Shown here in pieces: positions 56,224 through 64,000 of a stretch of 64,000 nucleotides of DNA. This stretch comes from Kitasatospora kifunensis (GTDB lineage: Bacteria; Actinomycetota; Actinomycetes; Streptomycetales; Streptomycetaceae). The stretch's first letter is position 1. Each line of letters starts with the position of its first letter. The stretch lies in NCBI RefSeq assembly GCF_014203855.1, contig NZ_JACHJV010000001.1, forward strand, positions 3,348,001 through 3,412,000, written 5' to 3'. The notes below the pieces were generated by a model. The model did no database searches. It worked only from the letters and a program-made list of their open reading frames with translations, and had not been told where the DNA came from. The translations under genes and the position numbers were made by a program.

Positions 56224-57192
56224 ATGAAGACCCAGGCCGACCAGGCGCCGCCCAGCGCCGGGTCCAATGCCAGGCCCGCCTCCCAGGTCTCCGCCACGCT
56301 GGGCGGCGAGAAGCAGGGCCTGCCCGAGCGCCTGGCGCTCGGTGCCTTCATCGCGGTGCCGTTCCTGGCCCTGCTGGCCGCCGTACCGGTGGCCTGGGGC
56401 TGGGGGCTCGGCTGGCGGGATCTGGCGATCACGACGGTCATGTACTTCACCACCTGCCACGGCATCACCGTCGGCTTCCACCGCTTCTTCACCCACCGCT
56501 CGTTCAAGGCCGGCAGAGTCCTGAAGATCGCCATGGCGGTGGCCGGCAGCCTGGCCGTCGAGGGCCCGGTGGTGCGGTGGGTGGCCGATCACCGCAAGCA
56601 CCACAAGTTCTCCGACCAGAGCGGCGACCCGCACTCGCCCTGGCGCTACGGCGAGAGCGTGCCGGCCCTGCTCAAGGGCCTGTGGTGGGCGCACATGGGC
56701 TGGCTCTTCGACTCCGAGCAGACCCCGCAGCACATCTACGCGCCCGACCTGGTGAAGGACCGCGACATCCGGACGGTCTCGCGGCTCTTCTGGCTCTGGA
56801 CCTCGATCTCGATGCTGCTGCCGCCGCTGGTCGGCGGGCTGGCCAGCTGGTCCTGGCAGGGTGCGCTGACCGCGTTCTTCTGGGGTTCGCTGGTCCGGGT
56901 GGCGCTGCTGCACCACGTGACCTGGTCGATCAACTCCATCTGTCACGCGATCGGCGAGCGCCCGTTCCGCTCCCGGGACCGCTCGGGCAACGTGTGGTGG
57001 CTGGCGGTGCTCTCCTGCGGGGAGTCCTGGCACAACCTGCACCACGCCGACCCCACCTCGGCCCGGCACGGCGTCCTGCGCGGCCAGCTGGACTCCTCCG
57101 CCCGGCTGATCCGCTGGTTCGAGCAGGCCGGCTGGGCGCGCGACGTCCGCTGGCCCAACGCCGGGCGCATTGACGCCCGGCGCGTCGCATGA
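56224..57192 (+). CDS. Acyl-CoA delta-9 desaturase (membrane fatty acid desaturase)
   Basis: The 322-residue membrane di-iron enzyme introduces a cis double bond in fatty acyl chains and tunes membrane fluidity. The three histidine boxes are HRFFTH (HX4H), HRKHHK (HXXHH) and ESWHNLHHADP (HXXHH). Four hydrophobic segments fit the stearoyl-CoA desaturase topology (LALGAFIAVPFLALLAAVPVA; MLLPPLVGGLASWSW; and others). The final codons overlap the TetR gene by 4 bp. Two palindromic sites upstream suggest repression that responds to acyl-CoA. Confidence 0.95.
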   Translation: MKTQADQAPPSAGSNARPASQVSATLGGEKQGLPERLALGAFIAVPFLALLAAVPVAWGWGLGWRDLAITTVMYFTTCHGITVGFHRFFTHRSFKAGRVLKIAMAVAGSLAVEGPVVRWVADHRKHHKFSDQSGDPHSPWRYGESVPALLKGLWWAHMGWLFDSEQTPQHIYAPDLVKDRDIRTVSRLFWLWTSISMLLPPLVGGLASWSWQGALTAFFWGSLVRVALLHHVTWSINSICHAIGERPFRSRDRSGNVWWLAVLSCGESWHNLHHADPTSARHGVLRGQLDSSARLIRWFEQAGWARDVRWPNAGRIDARRVA

Positions 57193-57902
57193 CCCGTCGC
57201 CTACAGCATGATGGGGGGGTGAACGGGAGCAACGGAGACAGCGCAGTCGGCCATCGACCGCCCGCCCGCGGCGGCACCGGGCGGGCGGGCCGGGTCCGGA
57301 TGACGGGCAAGCAACGGCGCGAACAACTGCTGGACATCGGGCGCTCCGTCTTCGCCGAGCGCGGCTACGACGGCACCTCGGTGGAGGAGATCGCCGAGCG
57401 GGCCGGTGTCTCCAAGCCGGTGGTGTACGAGCACTTCGGCGGCAAGGAAGGGCTCTACGCGGTGGTGGTGGACCGCGAGATGCAGCTGCTGCTCGACATG
57501 GTCACCGGGGCGCTCACCGGTGGGCACTCCCGGGAGCTGCTCGAGCAGGCCGCGTTCGCCCTGATGGACTACATCGACACCTCGACCGACGGCTTCAAGA
57601 TCCTGGTCCGGGACTCGCCGGTGGCCCAGTCCACCGGCACCTTCGCCTCGCTGATCAGCGACATCGCCACCCAGGTCGAGGACATCCTGGGCCTGGAGTT
57701 CAAGGCCCGCGGCTTCGACGCCCGGCTCGCACCGATGTACTCGCAGATGCTGGTGGGCATGGTGGCGCTGACCGGGCAGTGGTGGCTGGAGGTGCGCAAG
57801 CCGGGGAAGGCCGAGGTCGCCGCGCACCTGGTGAACCTGGCCTGGCACGGCCTGGAGGGGATGGAGCGGCATCCCAAGCTGGTCGGCGAGCGGCAGGTCT
57901 GA
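57189..57902 (+). CDS. TetR-family regulator, coupled to the desaturase
   Basis: The 237-residue protein has a 40-residue disordered N-terminus and then a TetR HTH (GKQRREQLLDIGRSVFAERGYDGTSVEEIAERAGVSKPVVYEHFGGKEGLYAVV). A helical ligand domain follows, containing LMDYIDTSTDGFKILVRDSP and MLVGMVALTGQWWLEVRKPGKAEVAAHLVNLAWHG. ATG 57189 overlaps the desaturase stop (ATGA). An alternative GTG at 57219 would give a shorter N-terminus. Adjacency and the upstream palindrome suggest it senses acyl-CoA and represses the desaturase operon, as DesT-type proteins do. Confidence 0.9.
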   Translation: MTRRLQHDGGVNGSNGDSAVGHRPPARGGTGRAGRVRMTGKQRREQLLDIGRSVFAERGYDGTSVEEIAERAGVSKPVVYEHFGGKEGLYAVVVDREMQLLLDMVTGALTGGHSRELLEQAAFALMDYIDTSTDGFKILVRDSPVAQSTGTFASLISDIATQVEDILGLEFKARGFDARLAPMYSQMLVGMVALTGQWWLEVRKPGKAEVAAHLVNLAWHGLEGMERHPKLVGERQV

Positions 57903-57986
57903 GGCCGCGCGCGGGCAGGTGGCCCGGCACCGGTGGCGCGGGCGCCGGGCGCTGCTGGACCAACGGAATGTTTCGGTCAGGGGTTT

Positions 57987-58000
57987 TCTCGATGTCAAGA
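57987..58000. promoter_or_regulatory. Imperfect dyad TCTCGATGTCAAGA upstream of the MarR gene
   Basis: This 14-bp imperfect inverted repeat is centred 45 bp upstream of the MarR start. MarR proteins usually repress their own promoter through such a site. A related ATATCGACAGAA follows at 58008-58019. Confidence 0.45.
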
Positions 58001-58038
58001 GGCTTCATATCGACAGAACCCCCGATACACTGATCCAC

Positions 58039-58536
58039 ATGGAGGACGAGGTCGACCGCCTGGTCGCAGCATGGCGCCGAGAGCGCCCCGACCTCGACGT
58101 GCAACCGCTGCAGGTGCTCAGCCGGGTCAGCCGGCTCGCCCGTCACCTGGACCGGGCCCGCCGCACCGCCTTCGCCGAGCACGGCCTGGAGCCCTGGGAG
58201 TTCGACGTCCTGACGGCGCTTCGCCGGGCCGGACGCCCCTACCAGCTCTCCCCCGGACAGCTGCTCACCCAGACCCTGGTCACCTCGGGCACCATGACCA
58301 ACCGGATCGACCGCCTGGCCGGCAAGGACCTCGTGCAGCGGCTGCCCGACCCGGACGACCGGCGCGGGGTGCTGGTCCGGCTCACCGAGTCCGGGCAGGA
58401 GAAGGCCGATCAGGCACTGGCCGGCCTGCTCGCCCACGAGCGCGAGCTGCTGGCCGAGCTGTCGGGGCAGCAGCAGTCCGAGCTGGCGGCGCTGCTGCGG
58501 CAGCTGGTCGCACCGTTCGACAACATCCCGGGCTGA
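58039..58536 (+). CDS. MarR-family transcriptional regulator
   Basis: The 165-residue winged-helix regulator has the MarR layout: an N-terminal dimer helix (VDRLVAAWRRERPDLDV), EPWEFDVLTALRRAG, the recognition helix in TLVTSGTMTNRIDRLAGKDLVQRL, and the wing DPDDRRGVLVRLTESG. Position between the desaturase/TetR pair and the gal genes resembles where S. coelicolor carries tamR. The divergent tam methyltransferase gene is absent here, so the target is unknown. The start is ATG 58039. Confidence 0.92.
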   Translation: MEDEVDRLVAAWRRERPDLDVQPLQVLSRVSRLARHLDRARRTAFAEHGLEPWEFDVLTALRRAGRPYQLSPGQLLTQTLVTSGTMTNRIDRLAGKDLVQRLPDPDDRRGVLVRLTESGQEKADQALAGLLAHERELLAELSGQQQSELAALLRQLVAPFDNIPG

Positions 58537-58544
58537 GCGCGTTT

Positions 58545-58636
58545 CAGGGCCCGGCTCAGGCACAGCCCAGGGCACAGCCCAGGGCCCGGCTCAGGACCCG
58601 GCTCAGGACCCGGTTCGACCCAGGCTCAGGACCCGC
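58545..58636. repeat. Short tandem repeats of ~12 bp between convergent genes
   Basis: Repeated CCCGGCTCAGGA and CACAGCCCAGGG units fill the roughly 100-bp gap between the MarR gene and the convergent response-regulator gene. The repeats extend up to the latter's stop codon. Confidence 0.7.
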
Positions 58637-58637
58637 T

Positions 58638-59528
58638 TCAGGAAGCCGGCGCGCCCGCCGACTCGGCCGGGCCGACGCCCGCCCGGCGGGCCAGCGCGAC
58701 GGCGGCCAGCGTGGAGTGCACCCCCAGCTTGCCCAGCACGTTCTGCATGTGGGTGCGCACGGTGTGCGGGGAGAGGTAGAGCCGCTCGGCCACGGCCTGC
58801 CGGCCGAGTCCGGCCACCATGCAACGCAGCACCTGCTTCTCCCGGGGAGTGAGCGACTCGACCAGCCGCTCGCTCTCGGTGCGGTCGCGCCGAGCCGTGG
58901 TCAACTCCCGCACCACACCGGTGAGCAGCGTGGGCGGCAGGTGGGTCTCGCCGCGCAGCACCCCGCGCAGCACGGTCAGCAGCCGGGTCAGCGAACTCTC
59001 CTTGGCGACCCAGCCCGCCGCCCCCGCGTACAGCGCGCGCACGGCCCGGCGCGGGTCCTCCTCGGCGGCCAGGACCACGGCCCGCAGCCCGGGGTAGGTG
59101 TGGCAGGACCGGCCGAGCAACGTGATCCCGTCCGCCGGGCGGCGCGGCGCGGCCGCAGCGCCCTGCTGAGCCCCCGTCACCACCGGTGGCACGGGCTGGC
59201 GTTGCGGGACTAAGACACTGCCGGCGCGGCGCGGCGCCGGGACCACCCCGGTCGCCCGACGGACCACCGGCGGGCCGGCCTCGGGCTCCACCGCCGGGCG
59301 CGGGCGACGCGGCGGGCCCAGCGAACCGCCGGCGGTGCCGAGGTCGGCGTCGACCAGCAGGATGTCGAACGGCCGGCCCTCGGCGGCGGCTCGCTCCAGG
59401 GCATGCTCGGCGGCAGCCGCGCTGCCGGCGGCGCCGACCTCGATCTCCGGCTCGGCGGAGAGCGCGGTCGCGAGCGCTTCGGCGAAGATCCGGTGGTCGT
59501 CGACCACCAGGACGCGAATCCGCCCCAT
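58638..59528 (-). CDS. LuxR/NarL-type response regulator with insertion in the receiver
   Basis: In this 296-residue protein, the receiver begins IRVLVVDDHRIFAEALATAL and has the phosphoacceptor Asp in FDILLVDADLG. The usual short loop is replaced by about 70 Pro/Arg/Ala-rich residues (from GGSLGPPRRPRP to RRPADGITL). The rest of the receiver then resumes (LRAVVLAAEEDP, GWVAKESS with the conserved Lys). The C-terminal LuxR HTH (LTPREKQVLRCMVAGLGRQAVAERLYLSPHTVRTHMQNVLGKL) is intact. No histidine kinase adjoins it. It lies downstream of galK on the same strand, 177 bp away. Confidence 0.9.
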   Translation of the reverse strand: MGRIRVLVVDDHRIFAEALATALSAEPEIEVGAAGSAAAAEHALERAAAEGRPFDILLVDADLGTAGGSLGPPRRPRPAVEPEAGPPVVRRATGVVPAPRRAGSVLVPQRQPVPPVVTGAQQGAAAAPRRPADGITLLGRSCHTYPGLRAVVLAAEEDPRRAVRALYAGAAGWVAKESSLTRLLTVLRGVLRGETHLPPTLLTGVVRELTTARRDRTESERLVESLTPREKQVLRCMVAGLGRQAVAERLYLSPHTVRTHMQNVLGKLGVHSTLAAVALARRAGVGPAESAGAPAS

Positions 59529-59705
59529 CTAGGTGTCCCCCTGCTCCGGTACGGCCCCCGTCCGATACCGGACTCAGGGTACGGGGTGCCAGGCTTGGGG
59601 GTGGCGGTTCAGTGAAATTCCGTCAGGAGTGGGCACTTCGTGTCGCCTCGTGACGCAGATTCGGTCAGCGGTGCCGAAGTCCCCTTAGCGGTCCGCCGGT
59701 CGGCG

Positions 59706-60839
59706 TCAGGCGAGTCGGCGGGCACCCGCCGCCGCGGTCACCGCGAAGACGTTCGGCGCCGCGTAGCCCGCCGCCAGGAAGGCCGCAGTGACGGCCTGCT
59801 CGACCGGCCACGCCGACTCCTTGGGCGTCAGGGCGATCACCGAGCCGCCGAAGCCGCCACCGGTCATCCGGGCGCCCAGCGCGCCCGCCGCCACCGCCGC
59901 GGAGACCGCCAGGTCGGCCTCCGGGCAGGAGACCTTGAAGTCGTCGCGCAGCGAGGCGTGCCCCGCCGTCAGGATCGGCCCGAGCGCGGCGTACTCGCCC
60001 CGCTCCAGCAACTCGACCGCCTGGCCGACGCGGCCGTTCTCGGTCACCACGTGGCGCACCAGCGGGCCCAGCTCGGCGGGGAGTTCGGCGATCGCGTCGG
60101 GCAGCGCGGCGGCGGGCAGGTCGCGCAGCGCGGGCAACCCGAGCAGTGCGGCCGCCCGTTCGCAGCCGGCTCGCAGCGCGGCGTAGGCCCCGTCCCCGAG
60201 GTCGTGCTTGACCCGGGTGTCGATCACCAGCAGCGTCAGCCCCTGCGCGTCGAGCGGGAACGGAACCTGACGCTGCGTCAGATCCCTGGTGTCGAGGAAG
60301 AGCGCGGACCCCTCGACGCAGCAGGCGGAGGCCATCTGGTCCATCACGCCGCACGGCACCCCGGCGAAACGGTTCTCGGCCTGCTGCGCGAGCAGCGCCG
60401 ACTCGGCCGCGGTGAGCTCGAGTTCGTACAGGTCCCGGTAGACCGCCGCGACCGCGCACTCCAGCGCGGCGGAGGAGGAGAGGCCGGCGCCGCTCGGCAC
60501 GTCACTGTCGAAGTAGAGGTCGGCGCCGCCGACCTGGTGCCCCTGCTCACGCAGCGCCCAGACCACGCCGGCCGGATAGCCGGCCCAGGTGGTCACCGCG
60601 CCCGGGGCGAGCTCGGCCACCGACAGATCGGTGACCACGTCATCGCCCTGGGCGCTGTAGAGGCGCAGCCGACCGTCCGTGCGGACCCTGGCCGCCACCT
60701 TCACCGCCTGCGGGAGAGCGATCGGCAACACGAACCCGTCGTTGTAGTCGGTGTGTTCGCCGATCAGGTTCACTCGGCCCGGTGCCGCCCACACGCCGGT
60801 GGGGGCGGCACCGAAGATCCGCTCGAACTCGTCTCTCAT
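59706..60839 (-). CDS. galK: Galactokinase
   Basis: The 377-residue GHMP kinase phosphorylates galactose at C1. The N-terminal signature APGRVNLIGEHTDYNDGFVLPIAL, the ATP loop SDVPSGAGLSSSAALE (from DSDVPSG), and the third motif ARMTGGGFGGSVIAL are complete. It is last in the galT-galE-galK operon, 25 bp after galE. The start is ATG 60839 (MRDEFERIFG). Confidence 0.97.
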   Translation of the reverse strand: MRDEFERIFGAAPTGVWAAPGRVNLIGEHTDYNDGFVLPIALPQAVKVAARVRTDGRLRLYSAQGDDVVTDLSVAELAPGAVTTWAGYPAGVVWALREQGHQVGGADLYFDSDVPSGAGLSSSAALECAVAAVYRDLYELELTAAESALLAQQAENRFAGVPCGVMDQMASACCVEGSALFLDTRDLTQRQVPFPLDAQGLTLLVIDTRVKHDLGDGAYAALRAGCERAAALLGLPALRDLPAAALPDAIAELPAELGPLVRHVVTENGRVGQAVELLERGEYAALGPILTAGHASLRDDFKVSCPEADLAVSAAVAAGALGARMTGGGFGGSVIALTPKESAWPVEQAVTAAFLAAGYAAPNVFAVTAAAGARRLA

Positions 60840-60864
60840 CTTTCGCTCTCCCGCGGTCGGTCCA

Positions 60865-61833
60865 CTACTTGCTCGTTGCGCTCTTGTTCAGGGTGAAGGT
60901 CCAGGCGTCCGAGACGATGTCGTCCAGCTCGGGGCGCTTGGGGGTCCAGCCCAGCTCGGTGTGGGCCCGCTCGGCGGAGGCCACCAGCACGGCCGGGTCG
61001 CCCGGACGGCGCTCGGCCATGACCACGGGGATCTCGCGCCCGGTGACCCGCTTCACCGACTCGATCACCTCGCGCACCGAGAAGCCGCTGCCGTTGCCCA
61101 GGTTGCAGATCAGGTGCTCGCCCGGCTTGGCGGCGGTGAGCGCCAGCAGGTGGGCGTCGGCCAGGTCCGCGACGTGGATGTAGTCGCGGATGCAGGTGCC
61201 GTCGGGGGTCGGGTAGTCGTCCCCGTAGACGGCGATGTGCGGACGCTGGCCGAGGGCGGCCTGGAAGACCAGCGGGATCAGGTGCGACTCGGGGTCGTGC
61301 CGCTCGCCGTAGGCACCGTAGGCGCCGGCCACGTTGAAGTAGCGCAGGCTGACCGCCGCCAGGCCGTGGGCGATCGCCTCGCTGGTGATCAGGTGGTCGA
61401 CCGCGAGCTTGGTGGCGCCGTAGGCGTTGGTCGGCGAGGTGCGGGCGGTCTCGGCGATCGGGACCTGCTCCGGCTCGCCGTAGACGGCGGCGGTGGAGGA
61501 GAAGACCAGCTTGCGCACGCCGGCCTTGCGCATCGCGCTGACCAGCTCCAGCGAGCCGGCCACGTTGTTGCGCCAGTACTTCTCCGGGTCCGCGACCGAC
61601 TCGCCGACCTGCGAGGAGGCGGCGAAGTGCAGCACGGCGTCGAAGGAGGCGTCCAGCACCTCGGCGGCCTGCTGGATCCGGCCGTTGACGAACTCGGCGC
61701 CGGCCGGGACACCCTCGCGGAACCCGGTGGAGAGATCGTCCAGCACGGTGACCTGGTGCCCCGCCTCGAGGAGGTGGGCGGCGACCACGCTGCCGACATA
61801 GCCGGCACCGCCGGTGACCAGGTACTTGCTCAT
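60865..61833 (-). CDS. galE: UDP-glucose 4-epimerase
   Basis: The 322-residue extended SDR interconverts UDP-galactose and UDP-glucose. The NAD-binding motif is [56 protein letters not shown] and the catalytic YGATK follow, with YFNVAGAYG downstream. The start ATG 61833 overlaps the galT stop by 4 bp (ATGA), showing coupling. The length matches the short actinobacterial GalE. Confidence 0.97.
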   Translation of the reverse strand: MSKYLVTGGAGYVGSVVAAHLLEAGHQVTVLDDLSTGFREGVPAGAEFVNGRIQQAAEVLDASFDAVLHFAASSQVGESVADPEKYWRNNVAGSLELVSAMRKAGVRKLVFSSTAAVYGEPEQVPIAETARTSPTNAYGATKLAVDHLITSEAIAHGLAAVSLRYFNVAGAYGAYGERHDPESHLIPLVFQAALGQRPHIAVYGDDYPTPDGTCIRDYIHVADLADAHLLALTAAKPGEHLICNLGNGSGFSVREVIESVKRVTGREIPVVMAERRPGDPAVLVASAERAHTELGWTPKRPELDDIVSDAWTFTLNKSATSK

Positions 61834-63044
61834 ATCGCGACCTCCCGCAGGCGTTGTGCCGCCGCCTCTGGCGACACATCGTTGACGAACGCGTCCATGC
61901 CGGATTCGACCCCGGCGAGGAACTTCAGCCTGCCTACCGTACGTCGAATCGTGAACAGCTCCAGATGCAGTGCCAGCTCGGCACCACCCCGGCGAGGTGC
62001 CTGGTGCCAGGCGGCGATGTAGGGGGTGGGAGGCGGCGGCTCGGCGCCCGGGGTCGGCTGAGTCTGCTGGGTCGGCTGGGACGACGGCGCGTCGACGGAG
62101 AAGAGCCGGTCGAAGCGGCGCAGCAACTCCAGGTAGAGGCCCGGGAACTCGGCCCGCTCGGCCTCGTTGAGGCCGGTCAGGGCCGGTACCCGGCGGTTCG
62201 GGTAGAGGTGCACCTCGTACGGCCAGCGGGCGGCGAACGGGACGAAGGCCGTCCAGTGCTCGCCCGACAGCACCACTCTGACGGGGTCGGCGCGCTCGGC
62301 GCGCAGCAGGTCCTCGAAGAGGTTGCGCCCGGTGCGGGCGCGGTGGTCGTTGGCCTGGACGATCATCTTGGCGGTGCGCGGGGTGGTGAACGGGAAGGCG
62401 TAGATCTGACCGTGCGGGTGAGCGAGCGTCACGCCGATCTCCGCGCCGCGGTTCTCGAAGCAGAAGACCTGGTCGACGTCGGGCAGCGCGCCGAGTTCGG
62501 CGGTGCGGTCGGTCCAGGCCTCCAGCACCAGGCGGGCCTTGGACTCGTCGAGGTCGGCGAAGGAGGCGTGGTGGTCGGCGGTGAAGCAGACCACCTCGCA
62601 GCGGCCGACCCCGGGGCGGGCCAGGTACAAGGGGTGGTCGGCCGGCTCCGGTGCCTCCTGCGGTGAACCCGGCACGCCTGCCACGCCCGCCATGCCCGGC
62701 AGCGCGGCGCTGACCGCGTGCACGTGGGCCGCCGCATCGGCGGCGAGCGAGGGGAAGCGGTTCTCGAAGACCACCACGTCGTAGTCGGCGGCCGGGATCT
62801 CGCTCAACCGCCCGCCCCGGCTCGGGCAGAGTGGGCACTCGTCGGCGGGTGGGTGGTAGGTGCGGCTCTGCCGGTGCGCGGCCACGGTGACCCAGTCACC
62901 GAGCACGGGGTCCAGGCGGACCTCGGCCAGATTGGCGGGCGCATCCAGTGGGCGCCGATCGCGCACATCGCGCGAGGCCGACTCGTCCCGGTCGTAGTAG
63001 ATCAGCTCGCGGCCGTCCGCCAGCTTGGTCGTGGTCTTCCGCAC
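61830..63044 (-). CDS. galT: Galactose-1-phosphate uridylyltransferase
   Basis: The 404-residue HIT-superfamily enzyme moves UMP from UDP-glucose to galactose 1-phosphate. Its nucleophilic His lies in [15 protein letters not shown] zinc-type cysteine pair is present in [23 protein letters not shown] and the C-terminal [24 protein letters not shown] are also family blocks. A 20-residue Pro/Gln/Thr insertion near residue 325 ([20 protein letters not shown]) is unusual. The start is GTG 63044. It leads the gal operon, behind a long-spaced inverted repeat. Confidence 0.96.
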   Translation of the reverse strand: MRKTTTKLADGRELIYYDRDESASRDVRDRRPLDAPANLAEVRLDPVLGDWVTVAAHRQSRTYHPPADECPLCPSRGGRLSEIPAADYDVVVFENRFPSLAADAAAHVHAVSAALPGMAGVAGVPGSPQEAPEPADHPLYLARPGVGRCEVVCFTADHHASFADLDESKARLVLEAWTDRTAELGALPDVDQVFCFENRGAEIGVTLAHPHGQIYAFPFTTPRTAKMIVQANDHRARTGRNLFEDLLRAERADPVRVVLSGEHWTAFVPFAARWPYEVHLYPNRRVPALTGLNEAERAEFPGLYLELLRRFDRLFSVDAPSSQPTQQTQPTPGAEPPPPTPYIAAWHQAPRRGGAELALHLELFTIRRTVGRLKFLAGVESGMDAFVNDVSPEAAAQRLREVAI

Positions 63045-63073
63045 AGTGTCCGCCCTCGCTGTGGCCCGCTGCC

Positions 63074-63119
63074 GTTGACTGCATCACACATAATCAAACA
63101 TTACTCATCAGCAGTCAAC
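63074..63119 (-). promoter_or_regulatory. gal operon promoter/operator region
   Basis: GTTGACTGC (63111-63119 on the minus strand) is mirrored by GCAGTCAAC (63074-63082), 28 bp apart. Between them lies an AT-rich tract with spaced TGAT repeats. TTGACT can serve as a -35 with a GATTAT-like -10 about 17 bp on. The layout suggests a sugar-responsive repressor site of DeoR or similar type, 30 bp upstream of the galT GTG. Confidence 0.6.
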
Positions 63120-63233
63120 AGATTCGGGCGTGGGCGGCGCGTTCCGGGCAGCACTACGGGCATGGACGGCTTCAGGAAATCGCCGGCCAGAAGGTGAAGG
63201 TGAACGTGCGGGGGCGAGGGCGGGCCGGAGTCG

Positions 63234-63902
63234 CTACTCGCGGACCAGCCGGGCGAGCAGCCCCGTGCGGTCGGCCACGGCCGCCGCCTCCAGACGCGTG
63301 CGGGCTCCCAACTTCATCAGCACCCGCTGCACGTGGGTGCGCGCCGTGCTCGCAGCGATGCCCATCCCGGCGGCGATCTCCTGGGTGTCCTGCCCCTCGG
63401 CGATCCGGGCCAGCACCTGGATCTCGCGCCGGGTGAGCGCGCCGAGCAGCCGCAGCGCCTCGTCATCCGGCTCCCGCACCGGGTGCAGCAACCGCTCGAA
63501 GGCCGCCTGCAGCACCTCCACCGCCACGGCGGCCTCACCGGCCTTGGCCCGGGTGATCGAGCGGTCCACCACCTCGATCCGCTCATCGCTGCGGACGAAG
63601 CCGGCCGCCCCCGCGGCGAAGGCGTTGGCCACCCCGCGCAGGTCGTCCACCGGACCGAGCACCACGACCGCAACCTCCGGCCGCTCCTGCCGCAGTCGGC
63701 GCACCGGCGCGAACGCGCCCGGGCTACCCGGGCGGGCCACCCCGAGCAGGCAGACCTCCGGTCGCCGCTGGGCGACCAGGTCGGGGCCGGCCGCCGTCGG
63801 ACTCCCCACCGCCAGCACCCGGTGGCCACGCACCTGCAACGCCGCTGCCAGTGCCTCGGCCAGCAACCGGTGATCGTCGACCACGACGAGCCGCACGCCC
63901 AA
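63234..63902 (-). CDS. LuxR-type response regulator with degenerate receiver
   Basis: The 222-residue regulator begins near VRLVVVDDHRLLAEALAAAL. The receiver keeps the acidic DD pair, but the phosphoacceptor position reads EVCLLGVARPG, with Gly where Asp belongs. The conserved Lys is replaced by Arg (GFVRSDE). The LuxR HTH (LTRREIQVLARIAEGQDTQEIAAGMGIAASTARTHVQRVLMKL) is intact. It should be phosphorylation-independent. TTG 63902 has GGAGG at good spacing; GTG 63896 is the alternative. It lies upstream of galT on the same strand. Confidence 0.88.
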   Translation of the reverse strand: MGVRLVVVDDHRLLAEALAAALQVRGHRVLAVGSPTAAGPDLVAQRRPEVCLLGVARPGSPGAFAPVRRLRQERPEVAVVVLGPVDDLRGVANAFAAGAAGFVRSDERIEVVDRSITRAKAGEAAVAVEVLQAAFERLLHPVREPDDEALRLLGALTRREIQVLARIAEGQDTQEIAAGMGIAASTARTHVQRVLMKLGARTRLEAAAVADRTGLLARLVRE

Positions 63903-64000
63903 GGGGCCCCTCCCCCATACCCTGCGCGGAGCCGCATCCGCGCGACGCGTACCGGCCTTACGCCACACCACTGTTGACGCCCCATCACAGCGCATCGCGG

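Noticed and set aside
58039..58536. Naming the MarR gene tamR on positional grounds.
   Set aside because: The divergent tam gene is missing and I cannot confirm the ligand residues, so only the family is given.
63903..64000. Upstream in-frame extension of the last response regulator.
   Set aside because: The added residues are Arg/Ala-rich and precede the receiver start; a ribosome site lies just before TTG 63902.

Overview
The window is high-GC actinobacterial chromosome, with strong codon bias toward G/C-ending codons and frequent GTG starts. It carries a tRNA-Leu with a UUA anticodon that matches bldA of streptomycetes. Gene content and order (ndh, ppx, DUF501, ftsB-like, eno, rpf, mazG, mfd, ppc, pth, rplY, prs, glmU, desaturase, galTEK) agree with my memory of a conserved core segment of Streptomyces. 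The source is therefore most likely Streptomyces or Kitasatospora. No CRISPR array, rRNA, phage module or complete IS element was seen.

Region 1 (1-13.3 kb): a DrrA-like ABC ATPase cut by the left edge, then sulfur metabolism (metB, msrA, cystathionine beta-synthase), a MerR regulator split into two overlapping frames around an RNA hairpin, an L,D-transpeptidase lipoprotein, an SGNH hydrolase, a thiolase, a 158-bp element with perfect 21-bp terminal inverted repeats, a Bax inhibitor-1 protein and bldA. Region 2 (13.6-30.9 kb): a MacB-like ABC pair, type II NADH dehydrogenase with a Rex-type site upstream, the ppx/DUF501/septum-protein operon, enolase, a resuscitation-promoting factor behind a c-di-AMP (ydaO) riboswitch, a P450, an SDR remnant, mazG, a SurA-like lipoprotein and a Ser/Thr kinase with a small membrane protein.

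Region 3 (30.9-47.2 kb): an orphan HTH-DNA methylase with a degenerate catalytic motif, a DUF4352 lipoprotein, mfd, a nucleotide-sugar dehydrogenase and a DivIVA-like coiled-coil protein. These are followed by a divergent four-gene locus (40.9-45.8 kb) built from polymorphic-toxin parts. Two genes fuse a predicted toxin domain (deaminase, WHH nuclease) directly to a SUKH immunity domain. The other two are a free YwqJ-type deaminase and a free SUKH-3 protein that seems to start at CTG. None has a recognisable secretion domain. This locus is the best candidate for an undescribed system here.

Region 4 (47.2-64 kb): an orphan histidine kinase, ppc, a Ser/Pro-rich surface protein, the glmU-prs-rplY-pth series, tRNA-Gln, a desaturase-TetR pair with a 31-bp palindromic operator, a MarR regulator, and the galT-galE-galK operon. 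Two unusual LuxR-type response regulators flank the gal operon: one has a long insert in its receiver, the other lacks the phosphoacceptor Asp. Strong perfect-stem terminators separate most transcription units.
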